From: Stomoxys calcitrans
Taxonomy: Eukaryota; Arthropoda; Insecta; Diptera; Muscidae
Length of the DNA: 64,000 nt
Direction: 5' to 3'
Assembly: GCF_963082655.1 (NCBI RefSeq)
Contig: NC_081556.1
Span: 66,393,727 to 66,457,726 of the forward strand
A model generated the notes under the pieces. The model saw only the letters and a program-made list of their open reading frames with translations, was not told where the DNA came from and did not search any database. Shown here one piece after another: positions 35,504-47,713 of this stretch. Each line of letters starts with the position of its first letter. The stretch's first letter is position 1. The translations under genes and the position numbers were made by a program.

Positions 35504-35732
35504 CTGAAATGAACAACGCTTCAACTATGACATCAGACACCATAGTTTGGCGATCGGCTTTGGCAAATGCGGCATTGTATGGAACCAATATTGCTACATA
35601 GAATGTTGATACCAGTATCACCCAGTCCCAAATGCCTTTGAAAACTCCATAATGCGGAAGAATAAATTTTGATTTCTTTAATGATTGTGTTTTGTATTCG
35701 GGGAAAGGAGCATCAGTCGAATGCAATAAATT
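35504..35732 (-). CDS. Elk: Elk-type voltage-gated K+ channel, exon with pre-S1, S1 and start of S2
   Basis: This 229-bp internal exon gives 76 codons plus the first base of a split codon. It reads NLLHSTDAPFPEYKTQSLKK, then SKFILPHYGVFKGIWDW, the S1 helix VILVSTFYVAILVPYNAAF, the linker AKADRQTMVSDV and the first half of S2 (IVEALFIS). PEYK..KKS(K/R)FIL and TFYVA..VPYNAAF are hallmarks of the Elk branch of the KCNH family. The acceptor is TTATTGTTACAG (AG at 35734-35733) and the donor CAG|GTAAAT. The exon enters in phase 0 and leaves in phase 1, matching the exon at 1069-1232 exactly. The Met codon three codons upstream of the acceptor is intronic and not a start. The PAS/N-terminal exons were not found up to 64 kb. 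Confidence 0.94.
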
Positions 35733-36000
35733 CTGTAACAATAAAACAATTTTTAATCTGTAAGTATTTTTTGTATATTAATGTAAAGTCGTTTTTGTAC
35801 CAAATTTGCCACAAAACATGGCGAAATTATTGAAAAATGATGTCATGCGAACAGCTGTTTTGCTTTCTCTTTGTTGATATCCTCTGTTCATGAACGCACA
35901 TATTCTGGCCGCGTACACACACGCACGCTTCCAAAGCGCATGTATGGTCCGATTTGAAAATTTCTTTTTAGCTGGAAAGTGCTTAAAATCCATACAAAAA

Positions 36001-36170
36001 ATTTATTTTTTTTCGCAAATAGTGTCCAAAAAATTCGACTAATAATTTTTTTTTTAATTTTTGCAGAAGCTGATCTCCTATTTTGTTGCTTGAAAGCATT
36101 TCTGAACCGACTTCAAATTTTTTACTGATTTCGAAAGCTAATAAACTTCGCTATTTTTCTGTCGTAATAT
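36001..36170 (+). repeat. Repeat Z, copy 1
   Basis: Matches the reverse complement of 42745-42915: shared TAGTGTCCAA, TTTTTGCAGAAGCTG, TGTTGCTTG, AAAGCATTTCTGAACCGA and TTTCGAAAGCTAA. Moderately diverged and non-coding. Confidence 0.65.
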
Positions 36171-36334
36171 ATGTTAAGGTCCGATTCTTCCGTCAAATGT
36201 AAAGAGAGCTACAAATCAAAAAATGTGAAAAAAGTAATTTTTTTGGCGTTTTTTCGTAAAAAGGGTAAATTCACTGTTTCGTCTTTATACAGAAAACTTG
36301 GCCCAGCACTGTCAATTTTGCTTACTTACTTTAC

Positions 36335-37522
36335 TTACTTTAATTGTTGCCGTTGTGTTTTGATGCGTGTATTTATGCTATCGTCGTCATACAGCTGGTG
36401 GTTCATACGTCGCCTATATTTTCCATTAACGCAAACTGGTCCATATATTTTACGAAGAATCTTTCTCTCAAATACTCCAAGCACTGCCTCATCTGCTTCC
36501 ACAAAAACCCTTGCTTCAGAACCATATAACAGCACGGGTAGTATCAATGTGTTGTAAAGTGTAATCTTCGTCTATCGAGAGGTGGCCTTGTTTCTAAACT
36601 GCTTACTTAGCCCAAAGTAGCATCTGTTTGCCAGTATTATTCTTCACTTTATTTCAAAACTGGTGTCATTCGTTTCGGTTACGGCGGTGCCGAGGTAGAT
36701 AAAGTTACTGACTATTTCAAAGTTGTGGTAACCAACTTTCTCTATTTTCTTTATCTGCTCGGTTGTACAAGGTGTTTTGGGAGTTGAAACCATCCATTTC
36801 GTCTTATCTCCATTTACTGTCAGACCCATTTTCACTGACTCTCTTTCGATTCTTTCAAAAGCAGTAATCACTACTTCCGGTGATCAACCTATGATGTCGA
36901 TGTCGTCGGCATAGGCGCGTAGCATGTGTTTTTTTGTGATTAGGGTGCCATATCTATTCACATCTGGATCTCGTATAATCTTCTCCAGCAGGATATTAAA
37001 GAGATCACACGATAGGCTGTCTCTTTGGCTGAAACCTCGTTTGGTACTAAATGGTTCGGAGAGATTCTTTCCTATTCTTACTGAGGAACGCGTATTAGTC
37101 AGTGTCATCCTGCAGAGTCTTATTAATTTTGCAGGGATACGAAACTCAGACATGGCTTGAAATACCTTAGAACGTAAAGGAGTATCAAAAGCGGCTTTGT
37201 ATTCAACAAAGAGATGGTAGCTATTGATTTGTCCTTCTCGGGTCTTTTCCAGGATTTGGCGCAGTGTGAATATCTGGTCCAGGGTGGATATAGGAGGTCT
37301 AAGGACGCATTGATAGGGCCCAATTATCTCATTGACTTTAGGTTTTAATCTTTCACACAGTACTCTCGAGAGTATCTTGTATGCGATGGGGAGGACATTT
37401 ATTCCTCTGTAGTTGGCACATTCCGTCTTGTCTCCTTTCTTGTGTACGGAACACAGTATGCTGAGGTTCCAATCATCGGATATGCGTTTTTCTACACAGA
37501 TTGCGCAGATAAGCTGATGCAT
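36335..37522 (-). pseudogene. RTE-like reverse transcriptase and C-terminal region
   Basis: RT motifs run DWNLSILCSVHKKGDK, CANYRGINVLPIAYKILSRV, LRPPISTLDQIFTLRQILEK, EYKAAFDTPLRSKV, FSQRDSLSCDLFNILLEKII and the catalytic AYADDIDIIG near 36890-36915. The sequence G-x-x-QRDSLS departs from the usual RQGDxLS. After a stop at about 36883, MGLTVNGDKTKWMV, NFIYLGTAVTE and VLLYGSEARV follow, ending with RRMNHQLY. The catalytic YADD is kept but the frame is broken near 36.88 and 36.6 kb. Confidence 0.8.
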
Positions 37523-38218
37523 ATCAGCATGTCGCCTTCGGTCTTAAAAAGTTCAGCGGGTTACCCGTCGGCCCCTGCTGCTTTGTTTTTCATTAGTCGG
37601 GTCACTGCCCCTGGACCTCATTCTGACTAGGAGGTAAACATTCTATACCATCATCATTGATTGGTTCTGCGGTAACGTCGGAGATTAGCAGTTGGGTAAA
37701 ATGTTCTTTCCATATCCTTAGCATGCTTTCTGTGTCAGTTACCAGATTTCCTTCTTTGTCTCTGCAGGAGGATGTGACTGCAACAAAGCCATCGGTTTGA
37801 TGTTTAATTCTTTGGCAAAATTTACGGACTTCATTCTGACTCCTGCACATCTCAATTAGCTCACACTCACCTCTTTCCATTTCCTTTTTCTTTCTGCGGA
37901 ATAGACGTTTCTCCTATCTCCTTTTCTCCCGATACCTTTCCTTCATCTGGCGAGTTGGTACTGAATGCAGGGTTGCTTTATATGCCGCATTCTTGGCTTC
38001 AGTAGCATCTCGACACTCTTAGTCGTACCATGGGTTTCTTGGAGGAGGCTTTCGGTTTCCAAGAACGGATTTCGCGGCATTTTCCATGGAGTGGGCAATA
38101 GTTAGCCACTGCGCCATTATATCATCGGAACAAGGAGTACTTCCATCAGTCAGTTAGGTCAACCGAGTGGAGTATGCCGCTGCCATCTGTCCAGATGCCG
38201 CTGCCATCTGTTGTCTTT

Positions 38219-38900
38219 TCAATGTCCAGCTTCCGTGCAACAAGGTAGTGATCGGAATCTATATTCGTTCCACGGATCGCTGGATGAATACCTTCCATCG
38301 GATGACAGCCATGTGGCTTTGTGAATATTTTTATGTTGAAATCTGTTGCTACTAACTACCATGTTTTTTGCTGCGGCGAAACCTAATAGCCTCAACCCAT
38401 TACTGGACGTTATCTCGTGGAGGCTAAACTTTCCGACTGTTGGACCAAAAACGTCTTCCTTCCCTATCTTCACATTAAAATCTCCCAGAACGATTTTATT
38501 ATCATGGGCTGGGCAGCGATCATATTCTCTCTCTAGGCGCTCGTAGAAAATATCCTTGGTCTGCTCGTCTTTGTCTTCCATCGGGGCATGGGCATAAATA
38601 AGGCTGATGTTGAAGAATTTAGTTTTTATGCAGATTGTGGCTAGCCTCTCATCCATTGGAGTAAAGCTGGAGACAAGGTGATTCAGTCTCCGACTAACCA
38701 CAAATCCACAGCCAAATTCATGCCTCGTGTTATGGCAGCTATGGTATAGTTCGTCACCGTTTGGTGGTCTAGTGACGCCATTCCCGGTCCATCGCACTTT
38801 CTGAAAGGCGGTAATATCTGCCTTGTGCTACTCTAATACATCCGCCAGCGCGTATACTGCACCTTCTCTATAAAGAGTGCGAACATTCCAGGTGCAGATC
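38219..38900 (-). pseudogene. RTE-like apurinic-type endonuclease region
   Basis: Minus strand: GNGVTRPPNGDELYHSCHN, HEFGCGFVVSRRLNHLV, ICIKTKFFNISLIYAHAPME, KIVLGDFNVKIGKEDVFG and NRFQHKNIHKATWLSSDG. ISLIYAHAPTE and GDFNAKIG are the conserved strands of this domain (here GDFNVKIG). It lies upstream of the RT in the same element, and 37602-37880 carries the intervening linker (TDTESMLRIWKEHFTQLL). Confidence 0.78.
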
Positions 38901-39436
38901 CGCAAATCATAGTCTTTTTTCGTTTGCGTGGGTCGTCAACGTTAGGAGGGTCCGTTTTTACTATTCCTTTGTTTGTCATAGTAGTTCTCATAGTTTTCCG
39001 GGAGCGGGTAACTGCCCCAGCGCCCCTACCGTATGAGTTTTGTGGTATTGCACATGTATCCCTCGTTGTGGCGAGCCGCTTGCTCCAAGATCCGACGCTC
39101 GCCTCCAGGCGCCAATAACTCGACTTGTCATCTCGATTATCATTGGCACTCAGTATTTAGTTAAGAGCCAGTGCCACCTGACTCCTCACTGAGACTCTCC
39201 TCTCGAAAATCGCATTTGCAGTTACTACGCATAAAAACGGAGCTTTCCACCATCCGCAACCTACGGACGCGTCCGCAGCTTTCGGCTAAGCTTCCCGTGG
39301 TAAAGATGGACACCACACAAGTCGGAGCTCAAAGTTCCAGCCTGTGTGGTGCCCATAGTTACCCCGTGTCGGCCGGGATCAATTTTGCTTACTGTACTGT
39401 AAAGAAGACTTAATGCAGATTCGTGTTAATTGTAAT

Positions 39437-40592
39437 TTTTATACCCTCCACCATAGGTTGGGGGTACACTAATTTCGTCATTCTGTTTGTAACACCTCGA
39501 AATATGCGTCTAAGACCCCATAAAGTATATATATTCTTGATCGTCATATCATTTTAAGTCGATCTAGCCATGTCCGTCCGTCCGTCTGTCCGTCCGTCCG
39601 TCTATCTGTCGAAAGCACGCTATCTTTCAAAGGAGTAAAGCCAGCCGCTTGAAATTTTGCACAAATACTTTTTATTAATGAAAGTTGGTTGGTATTGTAA
39701 ATGGGCCAAATCGGTCCATGTTTTGATATAGCTGCCATATAAACCGATCTTGGGTCTTGACTTCTTGAGCCTCTAGAGAGCGCAATTCTTATCCGGTTTT
39801 GCTGAAATTTTGCACGTAGTGTTTTGGTAGCACTTCCAATAACTAAGTTTAGTATGGTTTTAATCGGTCCATGTTTTGATATAGCTGCCATATAAACCGA
39901 TCTCGGATCTTGACTTCTTGAGCTTCTAGAGGGCGCAATTCTCGTCCGCTTTAACTGAAATTTTGCACGTAGTGTTATGGTAGCACTTCCAACATCTGTG
40001 TTTAGTATGATTCAAATCGGTTCATAATCTGGTATAGCTGTCATGCAAACCGATCTTGGATCTTGACTTCGTGAGCCAATAGAGCGCGCAATTCTCAACC
40101 GATTTGGCTGAAATTTTGCATGAAGTGTTTTGTTATGTTATCGGTATAGAACCTGATATAGCTGCCATATAAACCGATCTGGGATTTTGACTTCTTGAGC
40201 CTCTAGAGGGCGGAATTCTCACCCGATTTGGCAGAAATTTTGTACAACGGCTTCTCTCATGACTTTCAACATCTTATGTGGTCGGGATCGATCAATAGCT
40301 TGATACAGCTCCCAGATAAACTTATCTCTCGATTTTGCTTCTTGACCCCCTACAAGGCGCAATTCTTATCCGAAAGAACTGAAATATTACACAATGACTT
40401 CTACAATGTTCAGCATTCATTTGTGGTCCGAATCGGACTACAACTTGATATAGCTCCAACATCATAACAGTTCTTATTCAATATTCTACGTTTGTCTAAA
40501 AAGAGATACCGCGCATAGAACTCGACAAATGCGATCAATGGTGGAGGGTATATAAGATTAGGCCCGGCCGAACTTAACACGCTCTTACTTGT
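39437..40592 (-). mobile_element. DINE-1-like element, subfamily 2
   Basis: Both ends present in reverse orientation: TTTTATACCCTCCACCATAG left, GGCCCGGCCGAACTTAACAC...CTCTTACTTG right. A GTCCGTCCGTCTGTCCGTCC tract and about six monomers of ~150 bp with TGACTTCTTGAGCCTCTAGA lie between. Inserted about 45 bp from the RTE-like element's flank. Bases 40593-41445 hold nothing recognisable. Confidence 0.78.
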
Positions 40593-41445
40593 TATAAACT
40601 GTGTTAACTCTAATAGGAGATATGTAAAGTACAATATTGGCATTTTTTTAGCAAAAACTGGGAAAACCCTTAGAGTTCTTCAAACGCAGAGCTGAGAGCC
40701 CCAACTTTTTAACATGTTTTCATTGCCCCAAGTAATAACTAATTGCATGCAAAACAAAATTTTGCGCCATCTAAGGACTGGGGTCTCTACGGATACTTTA
40801 CTAAAAAATGCCAATTTTGCAAACATCTTTCTCCAGTGTGGGGATTTTGAGTGTTTTCATCAAGAAATTTGGCCAAAAATTCCACACATATTACTTTTCA
40901 AGTTTGTGAAAAATTAGAACGATGGCTTTAGTAGTTTTGGTTTCATGATATTTTCAATTCGAATTTTATTTTTCACAAACGTGTATTTTTTGGCATCATT
41001 TTGGGCTTAACCCAAATAATAGGACTAAAATTTAACCTTTCGTTAAATTTTGTGCATTTTATTGTAGCACACGTCTAAACCCTTCCAGAAACCTATAATA
41101 AATATGTTGTTGTATGCGCCGATGCACAATGTGGACACTTCGGTCATTTGGCATTCATTCATGACAAAAAGTTGTCTCGAAATCATAACTGTGTACCAGG
41201 AGATGCAGTTTACTCATTACTTATATGTGCAATATAAACTATTGACTTACGCCATATTGTTGAAGTATGTAATAAAATATGGCCTGTTTGACCTTAATCC
41301 ACCATTTTTAGTTGCGTCAATATAAATAGTATGTAGTCGAAATATGTCATAAAACATGAAGTGTTTTGAACCCCGCCAAAAATAATCCAACCCTTCGCAA
41401 CAGCTAAGAACACAATTAGAGATTTAAAAAAAAGTTTTGTTCTAT

Positions 41446-42642
41446 TTTTATACCCACCACCGACGGATGGGGGTATGTTCATTTCGTCATTCCGTTTGCA
41501 ACACATCGAATTAACCATTTCCGACCATTGATCAGCGTAAACATCTAAGACGATCTAGCCATGTCCGTCTGTCTGTTGAAATCACGCTACAGTCTTTAAA
41601 AATAGAGATATTGAGCTGAAACTTTGCACAGATTCTTTTTTTGTCTTCGAACTTAACCTGTTAAAGTTCGAAGATGAGCTTTATCGGACTACATCTTAAT
41701 ATAGTCCCCATATAGACCGATCTTTCGATTTAAGGTCTTGCGCCCATAAAAGGCGCATTTATTATCCGATTTTGCTGAAATTTGGTATAGTGAGTTGTGT
41801 TAGGCCACTCGATATCCTTCTTCAATTTCGCCCAGACCGGTCCAGATTTGGATATAGTTGTCATATAGACCGATCTCTCGATTTAAGGTCTTGCGCCCAT
41901 AAAAGGCGCATTTATTATCCGATTTTGCTGAAATTTGGTACAGTGAGTTGTGTTATGCCCTTCGATATCCTTCTTCAATTTCGCCCAAATCGGTCCAGAT
42001 TTGGATATAACTGCCATATAAACCGATCCGCCGATTTAGGGTCTCTGGCCCATAATTCCACATTTATTATCCAATTTTGCTGAAATTTTGGACAGTGAGT
42101 TGTGTTAGGCCAGTCGACATTCTTCTTCAATTTGGCTCAGATCGGTCCAGATTTGGATATAGCTACCATACAGACCGATCTCTCGATTTAGGGTCTTAAG
42201 CCCATAAAAGCCATATTTATTGTCCGATGTCGCCGAAATTTCGGACAGTGAGTTATGTTAAGTCCCTCGACATACTTCTGCAATATGGTACAGATCGTTC
42301 CAGATTTGGATATAGCTGCTATATAGACCGTCTTGGCGCCATAAAAGGCGCATTTATGAAATGAAATTTGACCAAAATTTTATATAGTGACTTATGTAAG
42401 GCTTTTCGACATCCGTGTCGTATATGGTTCAGATCTGTTTTTTTTAGATATAGCTATCAAGAAGACCAATATTTTGTTATACACAATTGAACAATGACTT
42501 GTACTTATACATATTTGGTCCAAATCGGAACATATTCGGATATAATTGCTATGGGCCATAAGGTATGCATTTTCACCGAATTTTGACGAAATGTGGTTTA
42601 CATATATACCCGAGGTGGCGGGTAATGCATTTTTACTTTTTT
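41446..42642 (-). mobile_element. DINE-1-like element, subfamily 1
   Basis: Starts TTTTTATACCCACCACCGAC, then GTCATTCCGTTTGCAACACA, CATGTCCGTCTGTCTG and monomers of ~150 bp with TTTATTATCCGATTTTGCTG and GTCCAGATTTGGATATAG, ending near ACCCGAGGTGGCGGGTAATG. The monomers match 10506-11587 rather than the other copies. Confidence 0.75.
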
Positions 42643-42744
42643 ATTTTTAAAATATGTATATCAAAAATGCCAAAAATTTACTTTTGCACATTTTTACATT
42701 TGATTTGTAACTCGCATTTCCTTTGACTGGAGAATCGGCATATA

Positions 42745-42915
42745 TCGCTATAGAAAATTGTACATTTTTTTAGCTTTCCAAATCAGTTTAAAAATTTGAA
42801 ATCGGTTCAGAAATGCTTTCACAAGCAACAGAATAACAGACCAGCCTCTGCGAAAATTTCAAAAAAAAAAATTGTTAGTCAAATTTCTTGGACACTATAA
42901 AAGATATCCCGCACA
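42745..42915 (-). repeat. Repeat Z, copy 2
   Basis: Reverse-complement partner of 36001-36170 (GAAATCGGTTCAGAAATGCTTT, CAACAGAATAACAGACC, TTGGACACTATAAAAG). The following 42916-43390 is not recognised beyond this match. Confidence 0.65.
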
Positions 42916-43394
42916 TTTTTTGTACTGGTTTCCAATTACTTTCCAGGAAAACAAAAATAAAAATTGGACCATAAATACTCTTTTGACAGCTCGAACAAAA
43001 TTTTGTAGGGCCGAGGTGACCAACTTTGAAGGCCCACCAATGAGTGCCTGGGACTTCTAGGGCCCAGACATTTTGCATACAAATTGAATAACACCCCAGC
43101 TATAACCTTGTAATATTTCATGAAAATATCTCTATCCGTTCTAAAAAGACAGATTTATATCTACTTATTTTTTTTCCATCCCACAGTGCGTCGCAAAAAA
43201 GCGGAAGTTTATTGCGATGTGCGTTACACATGTCTCAAGGAATATAATCAGAGCGGCAAAACGTGCCTCCTGAAAGCTTTTCTGCGAACTGGTTGATAGC
43301 GCTTATGACGCCGCCAAGATGAAAAAGTTTCTTTCAAAAACCCAAATCGAAAAGGTTGATCGAAGGCTTATCATTACAGAATTTATAGTAAATG

Positions 43395-44405
43395 AAGCCT
43401 TCAGAGCTTCAAACCATTAAAGTCATCCTGAAATGATAGAATATTTCTGGCGTTACTACAATCTGGCGACCCCCCCCCCCCCCCCATGATTTTCATAGGG
43501 TGCCCAGGACTAGCATATACTATGAAAGCATAGCAGTTTGCATGTGTGGTATTTATACCCAAGCTCGGCAAGGCAAATTATGCGTCAACATAATGGAGAA
43601 AGTGGCACAAGATACGCCGCAGGGGGCATTTTATCGCCACTCCTATGGGTGACCACCATAACCTACTACAGAGGGTGATTTGAGCCCATTTGCTACGCAG
43701 GTGATGTTATAAAACTTCTAAGGGGTAAGAATATGAACCAGCTGTGCAGAAGGGTCGAAATGGTCTTGTAGATGGGATACGACTAGGCTAGACCTAGGGT
43801 CTCAATCTCAACGAATTTGATATCTGACAAGGTAAAATACTTGGGAGTGATCTTGGATAGGTAACTGAATTGGAAGTGTCAAATTCAGGAGCGAACCGCG
43901 AAGGCTCAACGATGTTGGGCACTATGTAGACGGGCCTTAGGCTCGAAATGGGACTTCAAACCGAGGATAAATCACTGGCTCTACAGGATAATGATTAGAC
44001 CAAAACTTTCTAAAACCTCAGTAGTTTGGTAGACTGCAAACTTGGTTACCCGAACCCTTTCGGGTCGACGCAGTCCGAGTGGAACAGCGAAACGATGGGC
44101 AGGACGACGAAGATCCTATGGGGAGATCCAGATTGTGAGAAGACGAAGCTATTACTGAAAAGAAGTAAGCAGGAGGTCAGCATGGCTTTCCGTATCGTAG
44201 CAGAACACATAGCACTACGAGCTCACTTATGCAAAATCGGTCCAGCATGTATAGGTCATGTGGAAGATGATGAAACGTTGGAGCATTACCTATGTAATTG
44301 CCGGGCTTTCGCGGCTCACAGATGCCGGCACTTATGTAGGGATACAATATCAGCCATGAACCAACTTAGAGACGTGGTATGGAAAACAATTCTGTGCGCA
44401 GTTTC
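43395..44405 (+). pseudogene. LOA/R1-like element relic
   Basis: Begins GAGCTTCAAACCATT...GTCATCCTG, matching the start of the relic at 53945, then pieces of RT (CYAGDVIKLLRGKNMNQLCR at about 43690, catalytic YADD changed to YAGD), the ERTAKAQRCWALCRRAL stretch, and the C-terminal domain (ETMGRTTKILWGDPDCEKTK, EDDETLEHYLCNC at about 44260-44300, ending DVVWKTIL). RNase H is deleted between. A run of 16 C (43470-43485) interrupts the 5' part. Confidence 0.75.
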
Positions 44406-44409
44406 CATG

Positions 44410-46715
44410 GTACTTCTCCCGGACACCTCCCCAGGCGGTGGATTGGGGAAAGCTCATCAGATATGAGGGGTACCGCAGAAATAAAATATGCGGGGCGAAC
44501 CAAAAACTTTGCACAAGCAGGGAGTGCCCCGCATGCACCAATACGTACACGATGGGTCCGTGCATTAGGCAGCGGATGAACCAGACTTTCAGAAGATTGA
44601 CCATCAAGAAAGCCAAGCCTTGAGGGTCGCTGGCAGCCCCAGCAATAGATACCGATGCGATGGCCCAATCCGCCATCCATCTAAAAATCACGATTATAGA
44701 AACATCAACAAGAAATAATGGAACTCATACTCTCCGATGACGATCTATGGATTCAGAACACGCGTTATGATTGGAACATGGAACGTCAGAACTCTCCCAG
44801 AAGCATCGAGACTTTACCAAGTCCAGAACGAGATGTTAAACTACAACCCAGACATACTCGGTTTAAGTAAAGTACGATGGCTGCTTCATTTTTTCAGGCA
44901 ATGAAATCCACCAAATGAATGGAGAGGCCTTTTACTGTCGCTGAAAGTAAAGCGAGCTCTTTTATCATACAACATTTTATCTGAACGCATCGTGACGGCA
45001 AGATTAAGTTTAAAATACCCCAAATAACTATTGTACAATGCTACGCGCCACCCGAACCCGATGAAGACGAAACAAAGGATCAATTCTATTTCCAACTCGA
45101 CTCAGTGAAACGCTCTTTACCAAAAGGAGACATTAAACCTGTTATGGAAGACTTGAATGCCAAGGTGGCAATAACAACAATAATCTACAATCCATCATGG
45201 GAATGCAAGGACTTGGCGATACCAGGAATGACAATGGCGACAAATGGGTTGATTTCTGCGCAAGAAAGCGACTCTTTATTGGAGGCACAAAATTTCCCTC
45301 ATATAAATATTCTCGAATATACATGGAAACACACGTTAACAAATCGACCACGTACTTATCAGCAAACTCTTTCTAAGTTTTCTGATATATGTAAAAACTG
45401 GACGAGGAGCCGACATCTATAGTGGCTCTTAGAGGCTACTCTACATCTACGCCCATAGAGGAAATAAAATACCGGAAACGTCTACGCAACGTTCTGCCAG
45501 GGGCAAAATCAAGTATAACAAAAACCGCAGCCAGGACTGAATATCGCGCCTCCTCCTCGATGGTCAAACTCCTAGTTCGCAGAGATAAGCGAATATATTT
45601 TAATATGCTGACAGAGTAAGCCGAAAATGCAGCTTATATTGGAAACATGCGTGGTGTTTACGAGTCAATAAAACAAATGAGCGGCAACAATATAAGGCCA
45701 ACTCCGACACTCATAATCCTCCCACGCATTGATATATCCCCAGCCCCACCCACCTGCGAAGAAATTGAAGCCCTTCTGATCTCACCCAAAAACAGTAAAT
45801 CAGCCGGCCCTGATAATATACCTGCTGAACTTTTGCGGTACGGAGCACACCCCATAGCTCAAGCGATCACCCCAATAATAAGCAAGGCCTGGGATACAAA
45901 CGCTGTCCCCTAGAAATGGATAACATTTATCATGGTCATAATCCTAAAGAAGTGTGATCTCACCCAGGGATTACATTGCTAAACGCAATAAATAAAGTAA
46001 TGGCAAGTCTTCTTCTGCAGCTTATTTCGCCTGCACTTGATAGCATTTTGAGTAAGGAACAGGCAGATTTTCGGCCAAGACGTTCTTGTGCCGACCACAT
46101 TAACTAACTGAACAGTCTGCAGAACTTAATACACTCCTATCTATACCTTTTATTCATCGACTTCGAGTGTGCGTTTGACACAGTTTCGAGAAATTCAATG
46201 TGGAGCGCGCATTGAAGTCGCCTTCGCAATTTTAAATTTTATTTGACTCCGTATTAGAAGCAGCTAATGCTGAGGCACCCTATGGGATACGATGTGGCAT
46301 AAACGACTACCCGGAGACATGGACTATGCGGATGAAATATGCCTCTTTGAGCATCGCTTTGAGCCCATAAAGTCGAAATTGGAACGATTGAATGAAAATG
46401 CTGCCAAAGTAGACCTGAAGATGAACATAGCAAAGACGAAATTTATGAGGATAGGAACACCAAATTTGACACCGCTCCCTATGAACGACCATGTCATTGA
46501 AGACATTGACAACTTCTCCTATCTTGGCAGCAAAATAACAAAGGCCAGAGGATTGGAAACAGACATACGCATACGTATAAACAAGGCTAGAAGCGCCTTT
46601 CTTAAACTCAACAAATTTTGGAGATGCAGGAACTTTTTACAAAATACAAAAGTCAGATTCTTCAACAGTAGTATGAAGTCTATTTTATTGTATGGCTGTG
46701 CAACTTGACACATGC
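44410..46715 (+). mobile_element. Second RTE-like element, degraded
   Basis: After a possible 5' region the endonuclease starts MIGTWNVRTLPEASRLYQVQ (about 44769) and NPDILGLSKVRW; GDIKPVMEDLNAKV follows at about 45127 with Glu where GDLNAKVG has Gly. Then the linker (YESIKQMSGNN), SPKNSKSAGPDNIPAELLRY (about 45785), RT remnants including DYADEICLF at about 46320 (YADE for the catalytic FADD) and NFSYLGSKITKARG, ending with SILLYGCAT near 46705. Several frame breaks. It differs in sequence from the RTE-like element at 36.3-39.4 kb. Confidence 0.75.
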
Positions 46716-47640
46716 GACAACACTGAAAAAAATGTGTCCTAATATAAAATATATCATTTTCGTAATCCTAAATGACAAGTAAATGCTCGTAATTTTACGA
46801 TTGTAATAGTATGTTTAATCTTTACAATCTCGTCCTTGACATAAGAATGCATATCTTCAAGCTAAATTTGAGATGCGTTATATTGCAGTATATTTTATTT
46901 AAGATAAAGAAATTACCTTTAAATTGAAGGAGACAACAGACTTTGGATTAAAGTCAAAAATAGCATTTATATTAGTAAGAAATGTTTGCAAATATATTTT
47001 TAAGATAAAAAATCACTTAAGCAAAAGCCAAGTTTTTATTGTATTTTAAGATATTATTCTCATATTTCCATATTTATTAAATTAGACCTCATTAAGTGGT
47101 CTAATTTAATAAATATGGAGTGCAATCCCGATATTAATCAAAAGAGTTTTTTTTTGTGTTCAAGAATTTAAATATGGAGATAGGTTTCCATATCTTTTAT
47201 ATCAAAAATTTTACCTATGTATGTAGCCTATATTCGAGAAGAATTGTTAGATTCTCTTTGCCATTCAAAAAAATCTCATCCAAAAATGGAATATAACGCA
47301 TGACTTGACTTGACTTGATATGAAAACCGTTAGTTGCGGAGAATGTTGCTGCTGAATTTTTCTGATTTCATGCGTATATGTATATTTCAATCTGATCTTA
47401 AAAAGTAAATCGATGGATCTGTTTATACCGGCTCTTGTATATATATTGACCCATCTGGCCGGCATATGGTTGAGTGTTGATAGATACCTCAGGTACCCAT
47501 TTTCAATCATATTGCATGAAAGTAATGGCTTCTAGGAGCTTAGTAAGTTAAAAATGTAGAATGCACCAATACGCGCATAACAATAAAGTGTGATTTGTGT
47601 GACACCATACATCTGTCATACATTGACTGACGTTTAATCG
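46715..47640 (-). repeat. Repeat Y, copy 2
   Basis: Reverse complement of 8465-9530 with substitutions and small gaps. It starts immediately after the RTE-like element's end and finishes at the GTGTGACACCATACATCTGTC block. It lacks the 127-bp duplication of copy 1. Confidence 0.7.
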
Positions 47641-47713
47641 TCAAATGTGGTGAAGACAAATTGGCAACATACTGTACTAGGAGAGCTTAGCAACGAAACA
47701 TTTCGGAATTATA

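Larger units (their letters stand above)
36327..39378 (-). mobile_element. RTE-like non-LTR retrotransposon with 15-bp target-site duplication
   Basis: Direct repeats TCAATTTTGCTTACT at 36312-36326 and 39379-39393 flank the insertion. On the minus strand the order is 5' UTR, endonuclease (38.9-38.2 kb), linker (37.9-37.6 kb), RT (37.5-36.9 kb), C-terminal region (36.87-36.34 kb) and a simple-repeat tail (AAGTAAGTAAAGTAAGTA). Simple-repeat tails instead of poly(A) are common in the RTE group. Length is about 3.05 kb, right for a near full-length RTE element. Several stops and frameshifts break the frame. Confidence 0.8.

Noticed and set aside
35778..35993. Upstream Elk exon in the 71-codon minus-strand frame
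   Set aside because: The residues show no similarity to the KCNH N-terminal or PAS region and no suitable donor/acceptor pair was identified.
44350..44691. Minus-strand frames of 104 and 113 codons
   Set aside because: They are antisense to the LOA-like C-terminus and the start of the RTE-like element, and have no recognisable domain.
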